Of a stretch of 64,000 nucleotides of DNA, positions 23,789 through 36,600 are shown in pieces. The notes below the pieces were generated by a model. The model did no database searches. It was not told the origin of the DNA and worked only from the letters and a program-made list of their open reading frames with translations. Both the position numbers and the translations under genes were made by a program. The first letter of the stretch is position 1. Every line of letters begins with the position of its first letter. Source of the DNA: Hyaloscypha bicolor E (taxonomy: Eukaryota > Ascomycota > Leotiomycetes > Helotiales > Hyaloscyphaceae); assembly GCF_002865645.1 (NCBI RefSeq), contig NW_020194512.1:1337119-1401118 (forward strand). The letters are read 5' to 3'.

Positions 23789-24179
23789 GGCGGTCTGGTT
23801 GAAATGCCGTACTTGGGAATAAGACATCTGCGAAAGGTAATATGAGCTATACAATATTATGGGAACAGATGAGTGACTTCGCTCCTCACGCTGGAAGGCA
23901 TGGAGGAGCTAATGGGGCCCGTAATGGGTAACAAAAGAGCATAAATTGGCTCGCATCCGCCATGCACAAAGCATCGGAAGAGCGCTTGGCGTTGTTTGCT
24001 ACTTTATACATATACAAATACATATTTAAATATTCCTACAGAGTTTACAATCACTCATCCAATGCATATACACATCCATCTATCCATCTGTCAACAAATC
24101 TCATTTCACATTTCCCCTCCATATTCTAAACACCACGCCCTTTCATCAGCACTCATGCCCCCACATCCTCTCCCAGATT

Positions 24180-25734
24180 TTAATCATCGTCCTCTTTCTC
24201 CTTCTCCTCAAGCACAACCTCGGTAACCTTCTCTCCCCTCCTCTCCCCGTCCTTCAACAGGATCTTGTACTTCCCACCAAGCACCAAATCCTTAGCAACA
24301 ACCTCCCTCGTCCTCCCTAAACTCTCAATATCCCCAATCCTTTGCAATGTCTTCTCTAGATGCTCATCGAACCCTGGTTCATTACAGATGGAGCGGAAAG
24401 CGCGCTGCATCGGGACGCTGTCGGCGCGCACGAATGCTGTGGAGGTTATTGTGAAGAGGTTTATGTGGTCATAAGATTTTATGAAGTCCGCTCGGGTCAT
24501 GATCTGGCGTGCGATGTGTAGTGGGATTTGGGGGATGTTGTGCGAGCCGTCGTCGTGAGAGGCGGATTGGGTGGATTCAGCGGCTACGAGGGCGGCGGCT
24601 AGGACCATTGCTGCGGACTGGCATGTTGAAGTCAGTAAGAGAAGGGGATAATTGAGCAAGGGCGGAGAAGGGAAGAGAGGGAGAGGGGTGGGCGAGGCGA
24701 ACGGCATATTTCTGCTGATCCATGACATCGTCGTCCATCTCCATTCCTAGAATCCAACACTGGTTTAAGAACCAGCGCCGTTCCACGTCGATGATATTAT
24801 CGCACGTCTTCAGCATATCAGGTGACTTCGCTACTCTGTTTAAAAACGTTAAACGGCCGCCGACACGATCATATACTTCGGAGAGAATGTCCAGGTTGGG
24901 AGCCTCGCGGAAATATTTTTGTCGGTATTTTGAGAGGGCGGCGATGGCTTGCGACCGAGGCAGGTCGGTGATGGATGTCACTTCCATGCGTGTAGCTAGC
25001 TTTTTGAGACGCTCGTAGACCCAGTAATCATCTGAGTTGAAGACCATGGTCACGAGGTTTGCGGCAGCCCATTGCTCTGCCCGTTGTTGCAAAAGTTCAA
25101 TCAGATCTTGGCCGTCGTCGTCGTCGCGGAGGAGGTGAACACAGTTGATTATTAGGATTAGGGGTCGACCCACCGTTCGACGTCGTTTTAGGGCGACTTT
25201 TTCGAGCTTGTTGAATGCGCGCTCGATGTCCAGCAATGCAGTGGTGTCTCTGGGACCTCGCTCAGAGAAGTACGAGCCGATGTAATCTTCGTGAAACTCG
25301 AAATCTAGCGCTTTCCCAAGCCGGATGCGGAAGATTTCGAGGTCGGCATGTGCTTCGAACATGCTTACTCCTTCACCATTAACCTTGTGCATGGCGTCGA
25401 GGAGCATGCTTGATTTCCCAGTTCCCTTTTCGCCAATAAGTAAATGGTAGTGTCCGCGATCGGTGCCGTTGACAATAGCGTCGATTTTGGATTGCTCGTC
25501 TCGTAGGATCCAGTGGTCTTCTTCAGAGTCCGGACCTTGGGTTGAGGCGATGGAGGTGGGAATTTGCTTGCCGATTGCTGCGAGCTCTAGCACGGGATCA
25601 CCGGGTTTGAAGGCTCGCTCCATTTTGTAGAGGACGAGCCATTTGTAGAATTTGTGGTAGAGGAAGCCGCCCAGTCCAAAGCCGGTTCCAAGGACGACGA
25701 TGCTGGCAAGTGCGGTTGCTGCCGCTTCGAGCAT
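24180..25734 (-). CDS. Membrane-anchored AAA/P-loop ATPase-like protein (489 aa, one intron)
   Basis: Exon 1 is 25734-24703, the intron is 24702-24618 (unusual GTTCGC donor, CCAG acceptor), and exon 2 is 24617-24180. Residues 7-27 form a hydrophobic, Gly-rich membrane segment, followed by a basic stretch, consistent with anchoring in an organelle membrane; mitochondrial location is a guess. Walker A is at 101-109 (GEKGTGKSS). At the Walker B position the sequence is LILIINCVHLL, with Asn where the Asp is expected, so ATP hydrolysis may be weak or absent. Two later blocks (FNSDDYWVYERLKKLATRM, VYDRVGGRLTFLNRVAKS) resemble the lid region of STAND/ORC-like ATPases. The tail is very acidic (EEKEKEDDD). 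Substrate and role are unknown. Confidence 0.75.
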
Positions 25735-25884
25735 TTTGGAGGAGAGGGGAGAGTCATTTTGGGTATAATTTGGATGGAATCTCGATTTCTCGTTGGACCC
25801 ATCAGAAGACTTGTTTTCATCTATATTTCATTAGTAATTGTTTCGAAATAAACCTGCTTGCAGATGGAAGACTCCAAATCAGAT

Positions 25885-25898
25885 ATATCACGTGATAT
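25885..25898. promoter_or_regulatory. TCACGTGA palindrome
   Basis: atatcacgtgatat is a perfect 14-bp palindrome about 150 bp upstream of the ATPase start (25734, minus). It matches the extended E-box bound by Cbf1-like bHLH factors. Function is inferred. Confidence 0.4.
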
Positions 25899-25937
25899 CA
25901 AATGAGACATCGCGACGCCTGCCTGACAATGTGGCTG

Positions 25938-26448
25938 TCAAGGTTCCGCAACCTGGACGCCACCGGGGCTGAGACCGCCACAGGCCGAAGATACATTGTC
26001 AGGCTCTGGTGTTCGAGAAGGAGATATTGCTAACGTAAAACTGGGGCCTGCAGGTTCTGATACATGACACCCACTTTGCCTACTAGCGGTTTTGGCGGTG
26101 AGCAGCAGGAAGGTATTGACATAGTGGGTGTCGAGTAAGGCATAACAGAGAGGTATGATCGACTCACGCGAATCCCCGACTTCTCCGGGTCCTCCAGATC
26201 CTCGTCCAGGTTGGCTCGTGGATAGCCTTCTCTGGTGTTCGAGTCCATATGATCTCCACGTGGAGCGCGTCGCACGAACTCGACGCGCGGGGAGAAATCG
26301 TGAGGTGTGCCGAGGGCGTAGGGCCGGCCTCATCGTCTGTGATATGGGGGGGATTGAGATTAGACTCGAGGGAGTCGAGACGAAGTGGTGTGTTGAGGCA
26401 ATTGTCAAAACTCATTTCTTGCTTTGGTGTCGACAAACGGAAATCCAC
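25938..26448 (-). CDS. Possible small spliced gene, unknown
   Basis: The frame from 26448 (MDFRLSTPKQEMSFDNCLNT...) reaches GFA near 26165, where a GTGAGT donor follows. Skipping to a CTAG acceptor near 26085 gives an in-phase second exon (ARQSGCHVSEPAGPS...) ending at 25938. The product of about 140 aa is hydrophilic, with no recognised domain. Evidence is splice-site quality and composition only. Confidence 0.25.
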
Positions 26449-27126
26449 TGCTCAGCTCCTTGGCAGTCTAGATCCGTCATTCCATGAGGCCGAGGCAGTC
26501 ACTCCGTAGCAACGTCCTCTTCCGCTCACATAAACCGCAACCGTCATATTGATAGGAAGCCACAGGATAAATATTCTCTTCTAGACGTTCAGATGAACCT
26601 TTAAAATCATGCTGTCGCGCTTGTTGTCAGCGATTGCTGTGGTTTGAGGCGTTGGCGTCCAATAGTGATCTGCGTTCAGGGGCGGAACCAGTCACCGCAG
26701 TGAAGCGTGGAGATCACCAACGCCCTCAGAATTCCAACCTCACATCAACCTTCGTCAGCCTCCCATTTTCGTACCTGATCTCCATGATACAGCATGTTCC
26801 TGGAATAGATCTGACGGCGCGCTGCAGACGTCAATACTTCGGGTCTTTCTCCCTATCGCCATGCAAACGATTCGTGACAGTCGGGTATGCACAGCGACAA
26901 TTGATTGTCCTGATTATCCGAGATGCATATGTGGAATGGCCTCCTGCTATCTTGCCCATGTCCATACTGCGCTCCCTTCACCAGCTTCGTGGAAGCTTTA
27001 ATTAGATGTGGTGCTATCTGCAGTATCTGCAGCGTCTGGCCCAGCCAAATGCGGACTGTGGGGAAATACCCAGCATCGAGCCCGTCGCAGAATAAATTGT
27101 GCCAGGGGCAGATCCTATCCGCAAAG
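26449..27126. other. Intergenic
   Basis: No gene or element recognised. Confidence 0.4.
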
Positions 27127-27529
27127 ATGCCCATACTACCAGCGATCCAGCGTCGAGACAGCAGCCGGCTACGAAATCGAGATCTATATCGCTTCGCCCG
27201 GCGTGGGCGAGCGGGTGAGGTAGAGGACGAAGACCAGGAGAGCCCGGCGTGCTGCAGCCGGCAGCCTCCACCCGATCATCTCTCCCGTTGGGCTTCCGAG
27301 AGTACCAGTACCAGTACCAAACGCCTCCCTACACCTCCCTACGCCTCCACGAGATGTGGAAACCGGGTTGCTTGGGCCCTTCCTGATTGCCCCGCCAATA
27401 AATGGTGCACCGCATGGCAGCAAGACAACCTCGCGCTTGGACGGCAAGGCTGAGGCCGCTCAGACACAGACTCGGGTGAGAAACATGTTTCTGCTCGGTT
27501 TGATGCCCACCCTCTACGAAATAGCATAG
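27127..27529 (+). CDS. Small spliced gene, unknown function (119 aa)
   Basis: ATG 27127 opens MPILPAIQRRDSSRLRNR. Exon 1 ends at 27214, the intron is 27215-27257 (GTGAGG donor, CTGCAG acceptor), and exon 2 is 27258-27529; the phase is exact. The second exon reads SPVGLPRVPVPVPNAS, LLGPFLIAPPINGAP, then TRVRNMFLLGLMPTLYEIA before the stop. The N-terminal half is Arg-rich, the centre Pro-rich, and the C-terminus an amphipathic or hydrophobic helix. It has no recognised domain. The unspliced frames look like ordinary noise, so a simple ORF search would miss it. Confidence 0.5.
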
Positions 27530-28559
27530 ATAGACTTCGAGTCTAGAAAGCTATTCTCAGGCGTTCTTTTGGGACGACTTCCGGGAACTTGTTCCCTGCA
27601 TGTACAGGACTGTTGCTTGCTGCTGTCAGATTCTGTCATTGTGAGCAGTACCCCTCAGGATCTCTGAATCGGGATGAATGCGCCCACCTCCGCCAAACTT
27701 CGGGAAGGATGCACGGTTGCCTCCCAGGAAGGGTCCGTTCAACGTCAGATGCCATCGATGGATTGGGCCGGTACCAGAAAGACCCCTTCTGGGCTCATCC
27801 GCCTATTACCCTGTTAACGCATTACGTTAATGCAACCTCTTCAAAAAGATGGCAACTGACCTATCAGATGTCTTTGACAAGGGCAAGCTATGGCAAACCA
27901 CCCGATCTCTCCTTCTGCAGGCTTCTTCCTCTTTAGTCTGTCAGAGTGGAGTGGAGTGCCGTGGAACGATGATATTACTGAGATGGAACCCACCAGTGTA
28001 GGGACACTAGACGGGGGATTTTTGCCGCCATCAACATTTCACTTCTTGTGCATTTTTTGACTTCCTTGTTGGCGTTACTTCTTCTCCGCATGTCGACTTT
28101 ATCTGAACTTTGCAGTTGAAAGGATCCCCAGACGGTCAGACCTGCTCCCCAAGCGTTTGTTTCCGTCTGTGCAAAACACGTTCAACGACGGTTAAGGTGC
28201 ATACCAAGTGGCAGATTTGTGATATATATCTTTCTGAGGAGGCCCCTTTACTTTGCAGATCCGAAGGTAGTTGGAGTGGGCTGGGTACGCTTTGGCCAGC
28301 TTTGGGCTCCCTTGTCGACCAGACTTGTCCTGCAAAGCGATTGCAGAGGTCCAGATCTTTGTGTAACTCTACACTTAGATCCATACCCATTTTGAAGGAG
28401 CGGGAAAGAAGAGATCTCCTGGGACAGCTTCCATCTTGAGGAGTTGTGATCGTCGGAGATACTGGTCTTTTCAGATGTGCAAAACTTGGTGCCGCAATCT
28501 ACGATAAGGGGAAAAGTGAATTAGACTATGTTAACTTACCATAAACAGCTGTGGCCACA
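27530..28559. other. Intergenic and probable 5' leader
   Basis: No coding sequence recognised. A TAAACAG acceptor-like site about 13 bp before ATG 28560 suggests a spliced 5' leader for the following gene. Confidence 0.4.
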
Positions 28560-31500
28560 ATGTCGATAAGCTCGAGCTCGCCTTCAATGGCCGGCTCTGA
28601 TACTACAAACTCCTCGTCACCTACCACCTCTACCACGTCTTCAACACCATCAACTTACAAAGATTCAGAGGCGTCCCCACCGTGGATCATCTATCATCTC
28701 ATCGGAAGAACAATACCATGCGAGCTTCCACTCCGCATCATGTTCTCCTTTAACACCGGTACATCCGATGAAAGCCGGTCACGGCGTCACCTTCCAGGAA
28801 CAGATCGCTGACATTCATGTGCAGGTCAAAAGCTCCCAACGCTCAAGAGCGTCAACGGTTACTGGAAACATGAGACCCAAGGAAAGCTCATCACGGAGTT
28901 CTTTTCGTCTCTCGATAAGATCTCGCCCTCAATCAATGACACCACGATAGCAAAGCTGCGAAACCCGTCCGAAGGTCCACCCGAACCGAAGGCCAGCCCG
29001 GATCATGCTCCTGGTGACCGTTTTATGGACCTTGGAAATGAAGCACTGCTCGATATAGACTTTGCTAGCTTTGGCATACCGGACAAAAGCCAGAAACGCC
29101 TACCTATTCTTGTCATCTTAAATACAGTCAGACGAGTCTTCCCACAAAAGTACGAAAACGTAGATTTCGGACACTCCTTGACTGCTCTTGATTATCTACG
29201 CGATTTGGAGTTCACCAGACGCGACAAGTTACGCCATGCTGCGGAGCGCCTCGATATCTCGTTGCGAAACTGGAAATCGGTGCTGGCAGACAATCCCGAT
29301 GCTTTGCGGTGGATTGAGCTGGTGCAGAAATACGAATTGATCATTGAAGAAGGATATGCAAATATCTTCATTGATATCCGGATATGGGTAAGTCAAGAAC
29401 AATCCTTGGGATTGCACAGCAAGCTGACTTTGCAAAGACAATGGTTGCTGAACTTAAATCCACGCCCTTCTACAAACCTAATGTACTCGCAATGCTAAAC
29501 ACACTCTTCCCTCCTGCCGTAAAGGAGTTGCCAAATGACCGAATCCAACCAAAGGTCCTGCACCAATACCGCAGCTCCTTCTACCAATACATTACTGCGG
29601 TTGAGGCGAACGGCCCTTCGGTTATGAAAGCTTTTGAACAGAAGCTGCAGGGGAGTGACAACAGACATAGATGGGGAAATACCTGGGACAATCTGACGCA
29701 CTATATGGAGCTGGCTGAGCAAATGATCAAGCAAGCAGAAGTAGCTATCAACCTGGGCATTGACATGTTCGTTGGTGGCGACTACACATTTTCGTCTCCC
29801 CTTGGCCTGATAGATCGGCCGCCATCAAACTTGAGTACCGCCTCCCTCGGCGACACTACAGAAGCCAGTTTCGATTCATCGTTCCAAGGCCCTTCAACAC
29901 GATCGCGAACCATGATGCGAGGATTGAGCTTTAGTAATCTGTCATTCCGAACACACAGCCGCTCAAGAACGAATACGAATAACACTGCGTCGACTTTCGA
30001 GCGCCCAAGTCTACCACAAAATACGTCTTTCGAATCAGCCTCAAGCTCATCGACTTTGGTCAACACTCAAGGCATAACCCCGACGAGTTCCTTCGACGCA
30101 ACCAACCCATCAACTTCCTTCTCAAGCACCGCCTCATCAGCGAGACAATCTATCTACGCTGCCAACGATGTCTCTGCTTCCTTTCAAAAGCCCATGCCAC
30201 CACTGCCAAGACTCGACACGGACTCAATCCGCAGTCGACAACGCGCAGTCTCGAAACCTGTTATGCCGTTCGTGGTACCTGACTCACCTGCAGCGCAAAG
30301 TGAGGCTTTCTCCAGCACGATCGTACTTAAAGATAAGAGGAAGACGTTGAGGAGGAGGCAAAGCCAAGGCGGTATTGATCTGATTGATCGACCCTCGACC
30401 TCTGCCCAAGAGAAGAAATCGCCAAAGGGAGATGGCAAGGATTCCGAGGGGCCATGGACTGCGAATGAGGAGAAGCCAAAATTAGCAGGGTTGTTGAAGG
30501 GGAAGAAAAGCCTCCCTCAGTTACGGCGGCCTACTACTTCTCATGGAGAGAAGACTCCGAAGGCGGAAGAGACAAAAATGTTGAAGGGGAAAAAGAGCAG
30601 ACCGGAGTTGAGTCGTCCGACAACCTCGCATGGCGAGAAGGCTTCTCAAGGGCCACGAACCCCGAGGGTGGAATTTGCGCTTTCTCCTGCGCGAGCGAAT
30701 CGATCTTCGACTCTCCCTGGAGAGTCAACCTCTCGAGTGCAGAGCCCAAAAGTGGAATTCGGTCCTGCTCGTGCGAACCGATCGTCGACCTTCCCTGGAG
30801 AACCAACCTCTCAACGCATAGCAAGCCCAAGAGTGGAATTTTTGCCTGTAAACCAGACATTAAGGCAGGCGAAAGGCAGGCCCGAGCTACGACGACCTAC
30901 AGCCTCGCATGGAGAGAAAGCATCTCGGCTCATGGACATGGGCAGCACAATAGTACGGGACTTCGCGCCTGCAGATCAACGGTGGCGATCATCGACCATC
31001 AAGCTAAGCCCACAGGTGATCGACTTTGCGACTGCGACTGCACCTCGCGATCGCTCATCCACTTTCAGTGGAAGGGGAAAAGGAAAGACTGTTCCCGCTC
31101 CGCTTGCTGAGTTGACGCCATCGAGGACTATCAGTTTTTATGATGCGCACATGGATAGTCCGTCCATGCCACCACCGCTTTCTCTCGGCCTGAAGAAGCT
31201 GGAACCTTCACCGCTTGGACCGAATCCGCCAAAGAAGCCACCTCCAGCTCCATCCTCTCTGGGATACATTTCCCCGAGAAAGCCGGCCCCGTCTTCAATT
31301 CCGCTGCCAGTTTCGAGGGGAAATGGACCGAAGAATCCGCTTCCTTCTGATGGCGGTGCGTTCCTTAGCAAGCCGTACGTAGAACCACCTGTCATCAAAA
31401 GATCACTGAGGAAGAGACCGAGTTTCAGCTCGTTGTTTCTGAGGAAGAGCGAGGATGCCAAGCAAGAAGTAGCCGTCCCCGAGTTTGATGCGCTGGGGAT

Positions 31501-33151
31501 ATCGAGTACGCAGAAACCACTCAGACCTATACTCAAGACCTCGAAATCGATGGAAGCTGTTCCGAAAGCCAAAATTGAAGATGAGCGGCCTGCGCCGGTT
31601 TTGAAGGCCCAGCGCAGCTTTGGCGAATCTTTGAGAGCAAAGTTTAACATGAAATCTTCTGCAGCCTCGGCGATAGTTGACTCAGATGACGAAACCTCTC
31701 CAGTTATCAAGAAAGACTCGGAAGACGAGATGTCCGAAGGCGAGCTCATCCAGCGCGGGAAACTCGAAGTCGAAATCGAAGGCTGGAAGCCGAGCTACAT
31801 GATCAAAGACCAAAGTATCCCGCGAACTCCGCGAGACCTTGATTCCCCACGCTTTGGCGAATTTCCCAGGTATGACCCCGGCACAGTGGGCTTGATGAGA
31901 CGAGAGGTAATACCGCCAAAGAAGAAGAAGTGGAAGAAGGAGGGGGAGGAAGAGGAGAGGGATGGATGGGATAAAATGAAAGAGAAGGGCGGGAGGTTCG
32001 GGCAAGGGAAGTATGTGGGGCAGGAGTTTGAAAGGCCCGAAGAGAGTCTGGCAGCGGTTATGAGGGAGCAGGTTGGGATTGAGGAGCCGAAGAGGAGAGC
32101 GAAGGAAAGGTTTATGGGGAGGGTGATGGGGCAGGGGAGGAGTAAGCCGAACGATGGCGGGAAGGAGGCTGAGATGAATGCGCTGATACGCACTACCACG
32201 GAAGAGCGCTTGGGGCCGCTGGTTGAGGAGATCAAGGCGATTATTGCCGCAGATGAAAAGCCCACTATTGTGGTGCTTGAGGGCGATGGCGAGGAAGACT
32301 GTCCTTCTCCCTCTGACCTCGGAGATGAAACCCCCTTTCTCGAAGAGAAGGAATTCGGTCCACAAAGCACGTTAAGAGCGTCGAAATCGATGGGCGACCT
32401 GCACTGCTCCAACAAAGACCACAAGAAGCTAGCCAAACTTGTCAAGAAGAAATCCACCGATGAAGTAAAGACAAGTGGTGGCATCACAACAGCAGCTATT
32501 TCCAGTCCGAGACTGGTTGCGCTTCCGGAATGGGAAGAACAGCTTGAGACGGAGCTGAGCAAAGATTATACTCGCAAATATCTGATGGAGAGTGCGAGGG
32601 CGAAGAAGGGGGACTGGTATCTTGATCCGCCGACGGGGAAAAGTGTTGATCGGAAGGTGCCGAGGAAAATGTTAAAGGCGATGAAGAGGGTCGAGAAGAT
32701 GGAGGCTGTTAAGGAGGAAGGCCCCGCCCCGAGCTTGAGGGGAGATTTGAGTCTGCGAGCTGTTTCTACCGTGCAAGGAACGGTGAGAGGCATCGAAAGC
32801 GTCTACGGGAGTGTGTATGATAGTGATGTGAGCTTGTTGCCTCGAGGATCGACCGAGGACGAGGATGTGGATTCAAGTCTCATCGAAGAAGAGAAATCTC
32901 AACCCCGACTAGCCCAAAAAAGAGTCCGGATCCTGCCCCAAGCGAGGAGCGAATATGGAAGAGAGTTCGAGCAGCCGAGAGCGACGCCCAAGCCCCCGAA
33001 GATGCCGGAGGGACGGAAGAACAGGAATAATTCCTTCTTGTGGACACCCAAGGAGAGGGAGAGTCAGCGAGAGAAGGAGCTGGAGCGGCAGAGGGGAGGG
33101 ACGTTGTGGATGCTGCTTAAGGGTGGTAGCAATGGCCGGGAAGAGGATTAG
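28560..33151 (+). CDS. Large, mostly disordered Ser/Pro/Lys-rich protein (1491 aa)
   Basis: Exons are 28560-28758, 28825-29387 and 29438-33151, with introns of 66 and 50 bp. The N-terminal 370 or so residues look folded and helical (PPWIIYHLIGRTIPCELPLR, RDLEFTRRDKLRHAAERLD, HYMELAEQMIKQAEVAINLG) but match no family I know. The rest is low complexity, rich in Ser, Pro, Lys and Glu. It carries short repeats: LKGKKS-P-L-RPTTSHGEK twice plus a third variant, and ANRSST(L/F)PGE twice, all at about 30494-30925. Basic clusters (PPKKKKWKKEG) could be nuclear signals. It resembles fungal cytoskeletal or signalling scaffold proteins in composition only. It is 540 bp upstream of the Myb gene, in tandem. 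Confidence 0.8.
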
Positions 33152-33691
33152 GGATGAGAGAGGGGCGGGTTGTAATTGCTGGCTTGGATTATGGTGTGCA
33201 AAGGGGAAATGAGGTTATTGAGCGTGAACGGATCAATGGATGAACAGAACAAGGCAGGAGAAAATGGCGTATCGAGGACGGTTACGGTATACTCTGTATA
33301 TAAACCTTGTGTACTAGTTAATAATGAAAATGAAGTGAAAATTCAAAAACTTGAATGATTTTGGTTGGCGATGTGATTCCAATATCTACCCCTGAGAATT
33401 GACAAGTGAGAGCTTGCTGCGAATTTATAAAACCTTTCAAAAACATCATGCTCGATATTTCAACACCGAAAAGCGGCCCCGTCTGGCCCATCTAACTCAT
33501 CGATTTCTCTTCTCTCTAAAACATTCTACATTCGTAGCTTCTACAGTACTCGTAGTAGGAACCCCCCTTTCCTCTCTCATCACGTGACACTGGTACGTGC
33601 GCTTATCGTGGAGCTCCAAGCTCAAAATATCGCGACGCGACGTGAATTGCGCGATTCAACTCCTCACCTTCAATGCGACCAGGGATGCGCG
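33152..33691. promoter_or_regulatory. Intergenic, upstream of Myb gene
   Basis: Contains TCACGTGA at 33580-33587, about 105 bp before ATG 33692. Nothing else is recognised. Confidence 0.4.
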
Positions 33692-36600
33692 ATGATGCGG
33701 CGCTTCATGGGCATCATTTGGCCAAGCAGTCAGCCCACTATCAAGCAGGAAGCTGAAGAGAACGAAGCTCCTGGTATGTTCAATGTTTACTTTTGGGATG
33801 GACATTCGGCGGGGATCTGCACGCGGTGGATTGGGATCTTGTGCAACATGGCTAACTGTGGCGAACTGCAGATGCGCATGAAGAGCATGAGGCAACGGGC
33901 AATGTTGATATGGGTATGGAAGATATGATTGCAATTGCGAAGGCGCAGGAGGAGGGCGAGGGGAATGGAGAGGGCGTCGATGAAGGCGGGGATGAGCGGG
34001 CTGTGAGCGGAACAGCGAAGGCGGGAAAGAAAGGGAAGAAAGGCAAGAAGAAGGGAGGGAGGGTACGAAGATCCAAGGATTTGTTGAAGGAGTCGGAGGA
34101 ACAGGGCGAAGAGCAATTGGGTGGGGAGGGTGCGAATGGTGATGTCGACGAGGAGGTGCCGGAACTCGTCGAAACTGTGCATGAAGCTATGAATGCGACC
34201 ATGGGCGCCAATCTCGACGTTCACGAATATACAGAGAAGTCGAAGAAGAGGGGAGGACCGAATGGTACGACTAAGAAGCGGAAGCGGAAATCGGGAGATT
34301 CAGATACGCCGATTGAGCTTGAGGGGGCTGTGCCAGAGGAAGATGTTTCTATGCTGGTTGAGTTCAAGACGGCAGAGAATAAAGGCAAGAATACAAGATC
34401 AAGAAATTCGCGCGGTGCTCTTATGGAGGAAGGCGCCAACGAGGATGAGCCGACACAACTCAGGAGCAAGAATAATCCTGTGCAACACGTACCGACCCAG
34501 GATGTGATTGCAGAGGATGGAGAGGAATTTGTTCCTGCAGACCTTGTTGGATTGCCAAATAAGCTGAGACGAGCGAAAAAGAAAGCTAAAATGTCTCCAC
34601 ACAAGTCAATTGAGGCCGTCATTGCCACCGCCGCTATGGAGGACGACAACGATTCAGCTGCAGCTCTTCACAGACCCCTCACCCCAGCACACATGGACCA
34701 TCACCAAACCAGTTTAAATGCACAAGAAGAAGCGGTGGCCCAACTCCAGAAGGGTGTCGATCGAAGAGTCTCCGCTGATCCCGAAGAGGAACTAGAGACA
34801 ACACCGAAAAAGCCATCGCAGAAAGCTTTGGGAAAGCGGAAGGCGTCAGATATCGGCGTCAGTACCAGCAAAAAGCGGAAGACGCAGAAAGACAGAGCTG
34901 CGGGTGCACCTGAATTGATGTCCTTTGGTTTCTCTGTATCCTCGGAGCCTCAACGCAGGGCAACACCAATGTTTACACCTATCAACGGACCAAGAGCATC
35001 GATCCTGCCGCCTTCTGATCAAAGACCACCTGTTGACCCTCTGGCTGACGATGACTCTGACGATGATGAATATGTACCAGAACCTGCCGTTCCCAAATCT
35101 AGTGAACGGAAAAAGAAGCGTCGCCTTCCAGTCGGCGATTATGAGGCAAATCCCAAGACGCCTCAAAAGAAGGGACCTCGAAACTCAAAAACGCCAAAGT
35201 CGGCCAGCAAAACTTCTCAGCCCAGAGCTCCTGCAACTACTGGTAGAGGTCGACTTTCGATCGGGGAGATCGAGGCTATTACCACTGCCGTGGAAACCTA
35301 CAGTTATCAGAACGATTTAACTCAAGTTGAGATCAACGATTTGATTCAAAAGGGCGCCAAAACAGATGATTTAGGGCTGTGGAAACACATCTATGAAGAG
35401 GTCCCGAATATACCTCGCCGCCAAATCCAGCAACTGTGCCGACGGAAGTTCCACAACTTCGAAGCTCGAGGTTCATGGACTGATGAACAAGATCAAGAAC
35501 TTCGCGAGGCATACGAGAAGCATCCTAACAAGTGGAAGCAAATCGGCGAGACGGTGCACCGATTTCCGGAAGATTGCCGAGATCGGTGGAGGAATTATCT
35601 TGTTTGCGGTGATAATATGCGGAAAGACGCGTGGGATAAGGAAGAGGAAGAGCGGTTCAAGGAGGTGGTTCAAGAGTGTATCGAGATGGTTCGTGAGATG
35701 AAACGAGTCTCTACGGATCCCCGTGATAAGGCCAAATCTGACGACAGTCTGGTTGATTGGAATGTCGTCAGCCAAAAGATGGACCACACCAGGAGTCGAC
35801 TTCAATGCATCAATAAATGGAAGAAGATCAAGGATCGAGAGGAAGTTGTTGTCGATGATCCAGTCTTGGCTAAGCCCATCAGCGAGACGTGGAGAATTGA
35901 GGAAGCAGAGCATGTCGCGCGCAAAATGAAAGCTAAAGAGAAACTTCTGCTTCTTTACTCTGTCCGGGAAAGCGGTGCAGGTCGAGAAGGCAAGATTCCC
36001 TGGAAACGTGTGCAGGAAGATGTCCCTGGCAAGCCACGTAAGATGGCAATGAGGGTTGCCTTTCGTCAAATGCGTCAGCACATCGAGGACAACGAAGACA
36101 TGGCGCTGCAAGACATTGTCGACGTTCTCATCGACGCTTTTGAGGCATCCGTTCCGTCCGAACCCCCCGGATTTGATGACGATTTCGAGCGTTTCAGGTC
36201 TTCTCAAAAGGTTTTGTCAAAGAAGAAGAAGAACAAAAGCAAAGATGAAGTCGAGGTTGAGTCTTCTTCGGATGGCAATAGCGAAGGTCCAAACACCATA
36301 ACAAAACCGAAGCGAAAGACGAGGTTGAGTGAGAAATACGTGGTGGACAAAGACAACGAGGAAGATGATATCTGGGCAACTCCAAGAGACGAACAGCCGT
36401 CCACGTCGAACTCCAAGCGCAGAAAGACGTCCTCGAGCCTGCAAGCTGAGGGCAATCAGGCGGGTAGCTCTGTTACAAAGAACAAGCGGAAACTGCGAGA
36501 GCGTATGAAGAGCATTGGTCAAAGCCAGGGTCAAAGTCAAGAGAGAGATGATCAACGTGACTCGGAGGTCAGCGATGTCCATACCGCGTTGGAGACTCTC

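Noticed and set aside
31138..32562. Long minus-strand Ser/Leu-rich frames
   Set aside because: They are shadows of the Lys/Glu/Ser-rich plus-strand protein; low complexity makes the opposite strand open.
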